From the NCBI RefSeq assembly GCF_020297485.1, contig NZ_JAIWZC010000002.1, positions 186,001 through 250,000 on the forward strand: a stretch of 64,000 nucleotides of DNA. Direction: 5' to 3'. A program made the position numbers and the translations under genes. Each line of letters starts with the position of its first letter. The stretch's first letter is position 1. This document shows, piece after piece, positions 35,376-43,651 of the stretch. The notes below the pieces were generated by a model, which had not been told where the DNA came from, did no database searches, and saw only the letters and a program-made list of their open reading frames with translations. The stretch is from Enterocloster clostridioformis. GTDB lineage: Bacteria > Bacillota > Clostridia > Lachnospirales > Lachnospiraceae.

Positions 35376-36233
35376 ATGAACAATGTACTGTTTTCCATAT
35401 TTCCCAACGAACGTTTTGTGGATTTGGGTTTATATCAATACGGCTGGGAACAATGTGAACCGCTGCACTCCTACGGTCCCTACGCCAGGAACCACTATCT
35501 GTTCCACTACTGCATATCCGGCACAGGCACCCTCATATCCACGGATTCCAAGGGTGTGTCCCACACCTACCAGATTAAAACCGGGGAAGGGTTCCTGATT
35601 TATCCTAAACAGATCAACACCTACTTTGCGGACAAGAACCATCCCTGGGAGTACACCTGGGTGGAGTTTGACGGCCTCCGTGTTAAGGAAGCCCTGGAGC
35701 TGGCAGGACTGACCATGGATGCCCCTGTATACCATTCCAATGCCCGGGACTTAAGCCTGGAACTGAAAAATGAAATGCTCTACATTGCCAGGCACTCCGA
35801 CCAGTCGCCCTTCCACCTGATTGGCCATCTTTATCTGCTCCTGGACTATCTGACCCGCTCCTCCGCCTCCCGCAGACTGTTAAAAACAGGCCGTCTCCAG
35901 GACTTTTATATACGGGAAGCCACCTCCTTTATCGAGCAGAACTTCCAGAACGACATATCGGTGGAGGACATCGCGGCCTTCTGCAATCTGAACCGCAGCT
36001 ACTTCGGCAAAATCTTCCGCGACGCGGTGGGTAAGAGTCCTCAGGAATTCCTTATCAGCTACCGCATGACCAAGGCAGCCGAACTGCTGAAACTCACGGA
36101 ACTGTCCATAAACGACATCAGCAATGCGGTGGGCTATCCCAACCAGCTCCATTTTTCCCGTGCCTTCAAAAAAACATACGGCATCCCGCCACGCCAGTGG
36201 CGCCAGGAAAACAAGATGGCTCCGGTCACCTAG
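35376..36233 (+). CDS. msmR: AraC-family regulator of alpha-galactoside use (MsmR type)
   Basis: A 285-residue regulator with an N-terminal cupin-type sugar-sensing domain (YCISGTGTL, GEGFLIYPKQINTY). Two C-terminal helix-turn-helix motifs follow (ISVEDIAAFCNLNRSYFGKIF and INDISNAVGYPNQLHFSRAFK). GGGGG precedes the ATG at usual distance. It is divergent from the transporter operon, the arrangement of msm loci, and very likely activates it in response to raffinose or melibiose. Confidence 0.88.
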   Translation: MNNVLFSIFPNERFVDLGLYQYGWEQCEPLHSYGPYARNHYLFHYCISGTGTLISTDSKGVSHTYQIKTGEGFLIYPKQINTYFADKNHPWEYTWVEFDGLRVKEALELAGLTMDAPVYHSNARDLSLELKNEMLYIARHSDQSPFHLIGHLYLLLDYLTRSSASRRLLKTGRLQDFYIREATSFIEQNFQNDISVEDIAAFCNLNRSYFGKIFRDAVGKSPQEFLISYRMTKAAELLKLTELSINDISNAVGYPNQLHFSRAFKKTYGIPPRQWRQENKMAPVT

Positions 36234-36570
36234 TACTACAGCGCCGGAGCCAATATCACTTCCAATATCACTTACAGATACTTTTCCTCATATTCCTACA
36301 CGGATATGGGCCTGCTGAACAGATATCCCCGGGCTGTCTCCACCCCGCAGGTATGAAGCACGTTGAGGGGGCGCGCAGCGTACCCCACATACGATCCAGA
36401 CGCTGTTTCTGCTCCCGGTCGGCATTTCCCTGAAGATTGTGTTAAGTATAACACCAAATTTCATTAAATCCAGTGGGCTTTTACTTTTTATCCTAAATGT
36501 TACCACAGGGGTGACTTCCCTCTGAAAATGTTATATAATATTGGGTATCAAAGCATTACGGAGAATAAAT
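36234..36570. other. Intergenic stretch with a stop-spanning hairpin and a short coding-like remnant
   Basis: GGCTCCGG (36218-36225, inside the end of msmR) pairs with CCGGAGCC (36244-36251) but no T-run follows. The plus frame after the msmR stop is open to about 36356 and looks coding (ANITSNITYRYFSSYSYTD), without start or ribosome site; it may be a gene remnant. 36357-36570 leads to the next gene (GGAG at about 36560). Nothing else is supported. Confidence 0.4.
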
Positions 36571-37818
36571 ATGGATTTAATCAGCCAGTTCATAGAGAAT
36601 TACAAGAAAAAGATAAACTTTTATGAGACAGCCGGCCGGATGGCTGCCAGGCAGCTGGAAAGCGCCCTTCAGGCAGCCGGTATCCGGGCCATTGTGACCT
36701 CCCGCGCCAAAGCCCCGGGGCGTCTGAAAAGCAAGGTCCTCATACGCAATTCCAGGCGGTCGGTCCCCTATAAAAACATGCGTGAGATATATGAAGATAT
36801 TGCGGACCTGTGCGGTGTCAGGGTGTCACTGTACTTCCCCGGTGACCGCGATAAGGCGGACAGCCTTATTAACGACCTCTTCCTCCTTCTGGAAACCAAA
36901 CAGTTTCCGGAACAGTCCAAGGCGCCTTCTTATAACAAGCGTTTTTCCGGTTACTGGGCCAACCATTACCGGGCCCACATGAGGGAGGAGTCGCTGGACC
37001 GTTCCCAGAAAAAGTATACCACGGCCCGCATTGAGATACAGGTGGCCTCGGTCCTTATGCACGCCTGGTCCGAGGTGGAGCACGACCTGGTCTACAAGCC
37101 CCTGCAGGGAACATTGTCCGACGAGGAGCTGGCGATTCTGGACGAGCTGAACGGCCTGGTCCTTGCCGGCGAGATTGCCCTGGAGCGTCTTCAGAACGCG
37201 GGCAATGAGCGCATACGGAACAAAAACGCAGAGTTCGGATCCCAGTACGAGCTGGCTTCCTACCTGTATAATTATCTCAGCAACAACTTCCGCCCCGAGG
37301 ATATAGAGCTGCGCATGGGCAATATTGAGCTGCTGTTCAAACTCAGCAGCCGCCTGAAGATAAACAGCGTAAAAGAGCTGGAACCGGTACTAAAATCCGT
37401 GAAATTCGAGAAGGACCGGCGCAACATCTCCCAGCAGATCATTGACCAGATGATTACGGGAAGTGAAAAGCGCTACCACATCTACCAGGAGCTGCGGGCC
37501 GGTCAGGACGGCATCAGCGAGGACGAGCGCCATGCAGTGGAATACTTCTTCAGCCAGTGGGTTCCCCTGGAACAGCTGCTTAACCGCGTCTCCTCCAAAA
37601 ACTCCCCCAAGGTGCGGGGAGCCTTCAACATCAATACCCTGAAGCGGCTGAATCTGCTGGACAGGGAATGCATCAACCAGATTGTGTCCCTGCGCAAGAT
37701 TCGCAATGTGCTGATTCACGATATCGAGATTCCGGAAGCAGATTATATCAACCGGCAGGGAGACGAGGCCCAGTCCCTGTTCCACAAGCTGTCGGAACAG
37801 TTTGCCGCCCCTGCTTAA
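36571..37818 (+). CDS. RelA/SpoT-domain nucleotide synthetase with HEPN-like C-terminus
   Basis: A 415-residue protein. Residues about 40-200 form a RelA/SpoT synthetase domain: KVLIRNSRRSVPYKNMREIY, EDIADLCGVRVSLYFPGD, GYWANHYRAHM and IEIQVASVLMHAWSEVEHDL. No HD hydrolase domain is present. The C-terminal part is helical and ends with LRKIRNVLIHDIEI. RNVLIH (R378-H383) fits the RNxxxH motif of HEPN ribonucleases. GGAG is 7 bases before the ATG at 36571; a TTG ten codons upstream is less likely. It seems to be a single-gene unit. A (p)ppGpp or (p)ppApp synthetase acting as alarmone enzyme, toxin or defence factor is possible; the function is not known. Confidence 0.8.
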   Translation: MDLISQFIENYKKKINFYETAGRMAARQLESALQAAGIRAIVTSRAKAPGRLKSKVLIRNSRRSVPYKNMREIYEDIADLCGVRVSLYFPGDRDKADSLINDLFLLLETKQFPEQSKAPSYNKRFSGYWANHYRAHMREESLDRSQKKYTTARIEIQVASVLMHAWSEVEHDLVYKPLQGTLSDEELAILDELNGLVLAGEIALERLQNAGNERIRNKNAEFGSQYELASYLYNYLSNNFRPEDIELRMGNIELLFKLSSRLKINSVKELEPVLKSVKFEKDRRNISQQIIDQMITGSEKRYHIYQELRAGQDGISEDERHAVEYFFSQWVPLEQLLNRVSSKNSPKVRGAFNINTLKRLNLLDRECINQIVSLRKIRNVLIHDIEIPEADYINRQGDEAQSLFHKLSEQFAAPA

Positions 37819-37851
37819 GCTAAAAGGTTTGCTTAAAACGGCTGCTGTTGT

Positions 37852-38853
37852 CTATGCCTGTCCCCAGAATCTGCGGATTTCCTCCCGGCTCAGCCCCAGC
37901 GCAAACTCCTTTTTCAGCACCAGGAACTGTTCCAGTTCCAGCAGACTCAAGTATAACAAGGCCCGGCTCTCAAATTCCTGCCTGTGGACAGGAAGAGGCT
38001 GGGCCTTCATTTGTAATTTCACCTGCTCAAGCTCATCCAGCAATCCCAGGGCATTGTTTCTTTCGTGAAAGGAACCGCTTACGGATTCAAGCAGGGACGC
38101 CACCACAGACGCCTGGTCCGGTTTGGACTCCATTCGCGAAAAACAGTCCCGCATTCTGCACAGGATGGCAAACTGGTTTTTCCGCAGCCCCATGTAGCCA
38201 AGGTAATAGCGTGTGTCCGCCAAAAGACTGTTCTCCATCCCCTCGTAGGCCCTGCGCTCTCCCTGCTCCAGGGCCTGTTCCAGGGCCTGAAACCCGTGTC
38301 CGTCCGTCCGTGCTCCATTCTCTCCCGGCTCCCCAAGCTCTGATGCCATCTGGCTCAGCAGGCAGATAAACTTTTCTTCAATTTCCCTCTGGGCAGAACG
38401 TATGGCTGCCCCCGATCCCGGAATATACAGGTTGAGTAAAACTCCCATACCCGTTCCCACAAACAGCAGAAGAGCTTCATTGGCAATGTCCGCCATTCCC
38501 ATGGAACCCTCGGCCAGAATATGGGTCATCAGGACCGTGTTCACGGATATCCCCTCCTGTATGCCCCATTTCATGCACAGCGGAGTAAACATAAGAAGAA
38601 AAATCCCCATAGCCAAAGGCCGGTATCCTGCCAATGCAAAGGATACCGGCCCCAGGACCATTGCGGCCAGGAAAGCTAACAGCCTCCCGGCCGTGACACG
38701 TAAGGTTTCCCGCTTCGTATCCTGGATGCTGAGCAGGGTAATCACGCCGGCGGAGGAGCTGTACCTAAGGCCCAGCGCCTGGGCGGCAGCCATGGCCAGC
38801 AGGCTTCCCACGGCTATTTTTAAGATTTTAAGAAAACGGCCGTACCTCTGCAT
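37852..38853 (-). CDS. Aromatic-acid exporter/FUSC-type membrane protein
   Basis: A 333-residue protein. The N-terminal half has about four to six hydrophobic helices (LKILKIAVGSLLAMAAAQALGL, ALLLFVGTGMGVLLNLYIPG). The C-terminal half is soluble and helical with many Glu/Arg residues. This fits the ArAE_1/FUSC family of putative exporters, close to the YgaE-like group of Firmicutes. I start it at the ATG at 38853 with GGGAGG 5 bases ahead. The open frame extends to 38904 and overlaps the truncated gene upstream. Substrate unknown. Confidence 0.78.
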   Translation of the reverse strand: MQRYGRFLKILKIAVGSLLAMAAAQALGLRYSSSAGVITLLSIQDTKRETLRVTAGRLLAFLAAMVLGPVSFALAGYRPLAMGIFLLMFTPLCMKWGIQEGISVNTVLMTHILAEGSMGMADIANEALLLFVGTGMGVLLNLYIPGSGAAIRSAQREIEEKFICLLSQMASELGEPGENGARTDGHGFQALEQALEQGERRAYEGMENSLLADTRYYLGYMGLRKNQFAILCRMRDCFSRMESKPDQASVVASLLESVSGSFHERNNALGLLDELEQVKLQMKAQPLPVHRQEFESRALLYLSLLELEQFLVLKKEFALGLSREEIRRFWGQA

Positions 38854-38893
38854 ATACACCTCCCGGTAACTTTCTGACTGGCATTGCCTTCCA

Positions 38894-39133
38894 TTATCTG
38901 TCATAGCCGTACAGCAGGCCCGCTGTCATAAATATGCCGCTGAGCGCCCCGCAAACCTCACGCAGCCGCCCCATACCGCCTCCAAAGGAAGAACTTAACC
39001 GCAGAGCCCCCTTTTCATCCATGCCGTGCAGATCGCAGAACGCTGTAAATACAGACTGGGCACAGTTATATCCGTCCAGAAACAGCCCCATGGCCTTTCC
39101 CGCATGGACGCTTGATTCCACATCGATTGTCAT
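38894..39133 (-). CDS. C_GCAxxG_C_C family protein, shortened
   Basis: A 79-residue frame with GYNCAQSVFTAFCD, SSFGGGMGRLREVCGALSG and LLYGYDR. These are the first two cysteine clusters of the C_GCAxxG_C_C redox-associated family. Normal members are about 140 residues; the part with the last two cysteines is missing. A complete paralogue lies at 40853-41269. The gene is probably truncated by a deletion just upstream of the FUSC gene; whether the short protein is made is unclear. Confidence 0.65.
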   Translation of the reverse strand: MTIDVESSVHAGKAMGLFLDGYNCAQSVFTAFCDLHGMDEKGALRLSSSFGGGMGRLREVCGALSGIFMTAGLLYGYDR

Positions 39134-39155
39134 AAACTAACCTCATCCGGAACAA

Positions 39156-40847
39156 TCACTTAAAATTATACTCGGTTACGATTTTCTCTCGTCCGGTGGT
39201 CACATCCGTAAAATATTCATACAGACAGATTCCCAGATAAGAACCTGATATATTCCACACATTCCTGTAGCCCCGGTTCACAAGGGCCATACACGCATTA
39301 TAGCTTCTCTGGCTGGAACGGCAGTGGAGATATACAGGACGATCCGCCGGTATCTCATCCAGACGGTCCCGCAGCTCTGACAACGGGATATTGACGGATG
39401 TCTTTAAGTGGCCCAGGCTGTACTCATTCCTTTCGCGGACATCAATGATATACGCGCCTGTCTCCACCAGATCCCGTACCTTTGTCACAGGCACCTGCCT
39501 TACCCGTCCATAGAGCAGGTTCAGGGCCACCAGGGCCGCCTGGTTCACCACATCCTTGGCAGTACCGAATACAGGAGAATAGCACAGCTCCAGCTCCTTT
39601 AAATCCTCCAGAGTTCCTCCCATGGAAATCATGGCCGCAATGACATCTATCCTCTTATCCACATTCCCCCGTCCAATGGCCTGGGCTCCCAGAATCCTTC
39701 CTGTGGGATATTCATAAACCAGTTTAAAGTGCATGGGAGCGCTTCCCGGCATCAGCCCAACCTTATCCGTTGGGATAATATAGACGGAATCATGGGGAAT
39801 ACCGGCTGCACCGGCTGTCTTTTCGTTCAGCCCGGTTGCTGCCGCGTTCAGGTCAAAAATACGGACCGCGCAGGAACCAATAACCCCCTTATTATTATGG
39901 GGAATGCCGTACATATGGTCCGCCGCTGCCCTGGCCTGTCTCTGGGCCGGGCCTGCCAGCGCCAGCCTGGACGGCTTATGGGTCAGCCTGTTAAACACCT
40001 CTATGGCGTCTCCCACCGCATAGATGTCAGGGTCGCTTGTCCTGTAATTGTGGTCCACCTTAATGGCTCCTGTCTCTCCCAGCTCCAGGCCCATGGCCTT
40101 AGCCAGTCCTGTCTCAGGCGCAGCCCCGATAGCCAGCACGGTCATGCCTGCCTTGACTTCCTTTCCCGAAGCCAGGGTAATGCTTTCTTCCCCGATGGCG
40201 CTGACACCGTCATTTACGATCACATCCACTCCATGGTCCAGCAGCTCCTTCTGGAGCATCTGCACCATATCATAATCAAAGGGCGCCATGATCTGGTCCT
40301 GGGCCTCAATAACGGATACATGCCTTCCGTCCATGCTGAGATTCTCAGCCACTTCAATGCCGATGAATCCGCCTCCCACCACAGCCACATCCTGAATCTG
40401 GCAGTCGGTAACAAACTTTTTCAGATTCACAATATCCGTCACATTCCTCACAGTAAATACATTGGGCCTGTCCACGCCCTCTATGCTCCTCGGGCGGATG
40501 GGATTCGCCCCCGGAGAGAGGACCAGAATGTCATAGTGCTCCTCATAGACATCCCCGGTGCATCCGTTTCTTACCCGGATGGTTTTCTTCTCCCGGTCCA
40601 CTGACAGCACCTCGCTGTCCGTTCTCGCCTCAATGTCATACTGCTTCCTGAACTTCTCCGGACTCATCATGACCAGGGCATTGCTGTCCTTCACCGTGCC
40701 GCTGAGATAGTAAGGAAGGGCGCAGTTGGAAAATGACACATGATGCCCTCTCTCAAACATGATGATTTCCGACCTGGCGTCCAGTCTCCTGGCCCTGGCC
40801 GCCACAGACGCGCCGCCTGCCACACCGCCTACAATTAATATCCTCAT
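39156..40847 (-). CDS. CoA-disulfide reductase/NADH oxidase with rhodanese domain
   Basis: A 563-residue flavoprotein. N-terminal FAD motif GGVAGGASVAARARR, redox cysteine in SFSNCALPYY (C42), NAD motif VAVVGGGFIGIEVAENL, second FAD motif DIYAVGDAIEV. The C-terminal rhodanese domain has active cysteine VYLHCRSSQRS (about C509). Such fusions reduce CoA disulfides, persulfides or polysulfides with NAD(P)H. It stands between two C_GCAxxG_C_C proteins, 5 bases after the complete one, which points to a thiol/sulfur redox unit. Confidence 0.88.
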   Translation of the reverse strand: MRILIVGGVAGGASVAARARRLDARSEIIMFERGHHVSFSNCALPYYLSGTVKDSNALVMMSPEKFRKQYDIEARTDSEVLSVDREKKTIRVRNGCTGDVYEEHYDILVLSPGANPIRPRSIEGVDRPNVFTVRNVTDIVNLKKFVTDCQIQDVAVVGGGFIGIEVAENLSMDGRHVSVIEAQDQIMAPFDYDMVQMLQKELLDHGVDVIVNDGVSAIGEESITLASGKEVKAGMTVLAIGAAPETGLAKAMGLELGETGAIKVDHNYRTSDPDIYAVGDAIEVFNRLTHKPSRLALAGPAQRQARAAADHMYGIPHNNKGVIGSCAVRIFDLNAAATGLNEKTAGAAGIPHDSVYIIPTDKVGLMPGSAPMHFKLVYEYPTGRILGAQAIGRGNVDKRIDVIAAMISMGGTLEDLKELELCYSPVFGTAKDVVNQAALVALNLLYGRVRQVPVTKVRDLVETGAYIIDVRERNEYSLGHLKTSVNIPLSELRDRLDEIPADRPVYLHCRSSQRSYNACMALVNRGYRNVWNISGSYLGICLYEYFTDVTTGREKIVTEYNFK

Positions 40848-40852
40848 AATCT

Positions 40853-41269
40853 CTATTTCCTTTCTTCCGCTGATAGGATTCTCTCAAAACATTCATCTGC
40901 AATGTCCGCAGCCATGCAAATCATGTCGAGACAGCGGGTATCTTCTTGTTTATAGGTCTTTACCAGCTCACAGCAGGCATCTGAACCAAAACGCTCCACG
41001 AATTCCTCTGCAAACGCAGCCACGGCCGGTTTAAGCTCAGGGGTTGCATGGGCCCTTTCCTTAATGAGCCGGTAGCTGATGGCGGAACATCCTCCGCACA
41101 AGGCGCCGCAGGCCTTCCCGCAGCCCATTCCCCCTCCGAATCCGCCCACCAGTTTTACCGAGTCGTCCGGTATTCCCAGTTGATATTCGTCATTCAGGGC
41201 ACGCAGCATGGTTTCCGCACAGTTATTATCCTTTTCAATGAAGTACCCATATATCCTGTCCCTTGTCAT
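40853..41269 (-). CDS. C_GCAxxG_C_C family protein
   Basis: A 138-residue cysteine-rich protein with NNCAETMLRALND, GGFGGGMGCGKACGALCGG and GSDACCELVKTY then CLDMICMA. These give the full cysteine pattern of the family, predicted to bind a metal or take part in redox chemistry. GAGAGG precedes the ATG. It is co-transcribed with the CoA-disulfide reductase gene 5 bases downstream. The exact function of the family is not known. Confidence 0.83.
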   Translation of the reverse strand: MTRDRIYGYFIEKDNNCAETMLRALNDEYQLGIPDDSVKLVGGFGGGMGCGKACGALCGGCSAISYRLIKERAHATPELKPAVAAFAEEFVERFGSDACCELVKTYKQEDTRCLDMICMAADIADECFERILSAEERK

Positions 41270-41461
41270 CTTACCTCTCCTGTTCTCTCAAAGTATCTTT
41301 TATCCATATTATAGATATTAGCACGTCCCAAGCTGACAATGCAAGTTTTTTGATGGTTTCTGCAAAAAAGCGCTGAGGATTGGGGGGTAAATGTGTTTTG
41401 GGGCATCCGTCCGTGAGTGGAACAGGGGTGGGGGAGGCGGTCGCGGGCTGCGGAGCGGGAA

Positions 41462-41875
41462 TCATCCTCCCTGCTCCTCCACATATTCCAGAAAATCAAA
41501 GTCAGCATAATGGGCATGTTTTACACGGTCCGCACAGGTTATGCCTGCCATGGTTCCGGTGAACTCCCCGTATTTGCAGTACTCGTCGGAAAACCGCGTG
41601 GTATCAAAGATGCACCCGATTTTCTCGTATTTCTCTCCGTCATAGCTCCATTCAAACCAGGACTGTCTGCCCTGTACGTACAGTCTCAGGTAAACAGGCC
41701 GGTCCTCCACCGGTATCCTGGTATTGAGGAATTCCGTCCTTACTCCATTTTCCAGATGGATGACGGATAAGGCGCTCTGCCCCAGAGTTTCGCTGTAATA
41801 TTTTCTCAGGTTAATGTAATTCATGTTGTCGTAATAGAGAATCAGCCCCGCGCTGTGCTGGTGGACCTGGGGCAT
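41462..41875 (-). pseudogene. GH43 beta-xylosidase/arabinosidase, C-terminal remnant
   Basis: The 137-codon minus frame encodes only the C-terminal DUF1349-like beta-sandwich of GH43 enzymes (HSAGLILYYDNMNYINLRKYY, SWFEWSYDGEKYEKIG, GEFTGTMAGITCADR). The catalytic five-blade domain of about 320 residues is missing. The open frame has no good ribosome site. The upstream DNA is a plus-strand regulator remnant, so a rearrangement cut the gene here. It suggests that a xylan/arabinan module once existed. Confidence 0.82.
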
Positions 41876-41889
41876 GATACGGTGAGAGG

Positions 41890-42000
41890 ATGAGCCGAAA
41901 TCTCCCGGCCGGTCAATGCATCCTTATTAATTCCAATGTCATACACTCCACCAAGTGTACCCATCCCAACCGGGCCATTGTACAGCCTCCTAAATTGACC
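41890..42000 (+). pseudogene. AraC-family regulator, fragment of the N-terminal domain
   Basis: The plus strand reads PAGQCILINSNVIHSTKC followed by PNRAIVQ, the typical cupin strand of AraC-type sugar regulators. The match ends near 42000, and no helix-turn-helix part follows. It is a small remnant lying head to head with the GH43 remnant. The region 42001-42158 shows nothing more that I can support. Confidence 0.6.
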
Positions 42001-42158
42001 AACTATCATCTGGCAGAATCACTATATCATAATTCCTGTGAACGTGCAAGGCAATGCACAATAAGCACCGACACAGAAAAAAGGAGCCTGACTTCCAGGA
42101 CCCCGCTGCATCCAGCTGCCATGCAATGGGGCCTGAATCATCCTGCTCCCTGTTTATA

Positions 42159-43631
42159 TTATTCTTCCAGATTCCGGAATACCGTCTTAAGCGCAGGATA
42201 CATCTGCCTGAACCTGCCGTACTGCTTTTCATACTTTCCCGCCAGGCCAGCATCCGGCTCAATGGTCTCTATGACTTTCACAATGCTGTCCGCTGCGGTC
42301 TTCACGTCCGGATACTCCCCGCAGCCCACGGCTGCCAGTATGGCGCCTCCCAGGGCAGGGCCTTCCTCGTTTTCAACCACATCCACCTTCACATTCATGA
42401 TGTTGGCCACCATCTTCTTCCACAGAGGGCTCTTTGCTCCCCCGCCGCAGATTTTGGTGCGGTCAATGCGGATGCCTAAACTTCTGGCCACCTCCAGGGA
42501 ATCCCTGAGTCCGAATACCACGCCTTCCAATACGGCCTGGGTCATCTCCTCCCTGCTGGTATCCATGCTCATGCCGATGAAACATGCCCTGGCCCTTGGG
42601 TCGTTATGAGGAGAGCGCTCTCCCATGAGATAGGGCAGATAGAACACATGGTTCTCTCCCAGCCTGACGATTCCCTCCTGCTCCCTGGAAAACTCCTTCG
42701 TCTTAAGAATTTCCTCCATCCACCACTTGTTGCAGGAGGCTGCGCTTAGCATACATCCCATGAGATGGAAATGTCCGTCCGCATGGTCAAAGGAATGAAG
42801 TGCGTTGTTGCAGTCCACCTTAAAGCTTTCGCTGGAAATAAAGATGGTTCCGCTGGTTCCCAGGGAAATATTGCAGCAGCCCTCCCCAACGGTTCCGGTG
42901 CCCACAGCGGCAGCCGCATTGTCTCCTGCGCCGGCGATGATTTTTACATCCTGTGTGAATCCCAGCTCCTTTGCCAGTTCCTCCTTCAGATTTCCCACCA
43001 CCTGATAGCTCTCATACAAATCCGGAAGCTGTTTTCTGGTGATGCCGCACATCTCCATCATTTCCTCAGACCAGCGCTTGTGGGCCACGTCCAGAAGCAG
43101 CATGCCGGAGGCATCGGAATAGTCCGTGCAGAAGCTGCCAGACAGCCTGTAAGCCAGATAATCCTTTGGAAGCATTATCCTGCATATGCGCGCGAAGTTT
43201 TCCGGTTCATTTTTCTTCATCCAGAGAATCTTAGGGGCCGTGAAGCCGGTGAAGGCAATGTTGGCCGTGTAAGCGGACAGCTTATCCTTGCCAATGGTCT
43301 GGTTCAGGTAATCTGTCTCCTTTTCGGACCGTCCGTCATTCCAGAGGATGGCCGGGCGGATGACCTCATCCGCCTCATCCAGCGTCACCAGACCGTGCAT
43401 CTGTCCTCCGAAGCTGATGCCTGCCACCTGTGATTTGTCACACTCCGAGGTCAGCTCCTTCATGCCGTCCATGGAGGCTGTAAACCAGTCCTCCGGGTTC
43501 TGCTCCGACCATCCGGGATGGGGGAAATACAGGGGATACTCCCGTGAAACCACCTTGTGGATTCGTCCGCTTCCATCCATTAATAACAATTTTACCGCTG
43601 AGGTTCCCAGGTCCACTCCTATATAAAGCAT
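42159..43631 (-). CDS. xylB: Xylulokinase-type FGGY sugar kinase
   Basis: A 490-residue FGGY kinase. MLYIGVDLGTSAVKLLLMD is the phosphate-binding start, GGQMHGLV and AILWNDGRS give the sugar site, AGAGDNAAAAVGTG and CGGGAKSPLWKKM the ATP site. It phosphorylates D-xylulose or a related ketose at C5 with ATP. GGGAGG lies 8 bases before the ATG. It is third in an operon behind DUF4867 and a fucose/arabinose-type isomerase, so its natural ketose could be one other than xylulose. Confidence 0.88.
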   Translation of the reverse strand: MLYIGVDLGTSAVKLLLMDGSGRIHKVVSREYPLYFPHPGWSEQNPEDWFTASMDGMKELTSECDKSQVAGISFGGQMHGLVTLDEADEVIRPAILWNDGRSEKETDYLNQTIGKDKLSAYTANIAFTGFTAPKILWMKKNEPENFARICRIMLPKDYLAYRLSGSFCTDYSDASGMLLLDVAHKRWSEEMMEMCGITRKQLPDLYESYQVVGNLKEELAKELGFTQDVKIIAGAGDNAAAAVGTGTVGEGCCNISLGTSGTIFISSESFKVDCNNALHSFDHADGHFHLMGCMLSAASCNKWWMEEILKTKEFSREQEGIVRLGENHVFYLPYLMGERSPHNDPRARACFIGMSMDTSREEMTQAVLEGVVFGLRDSLEVARSLGIRIDRTKICGGGAKSPLWKKMVANIMNVKVDVVENEEGPALGGAILAAVGCGEYPDVKTAADSIVKVIETIEPDAGLAGKYEKQYGRFRQMYPALKTVFRNLEE

Positions 43632-43651
43632 ATTTTTCCCTCCCCGCGTTT

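Noticed and set aside
42765..43433. 222-codon plus-strand frame opposite xylB
   Set aside because: Antisense of a clear FGGY kinase, with no start context.
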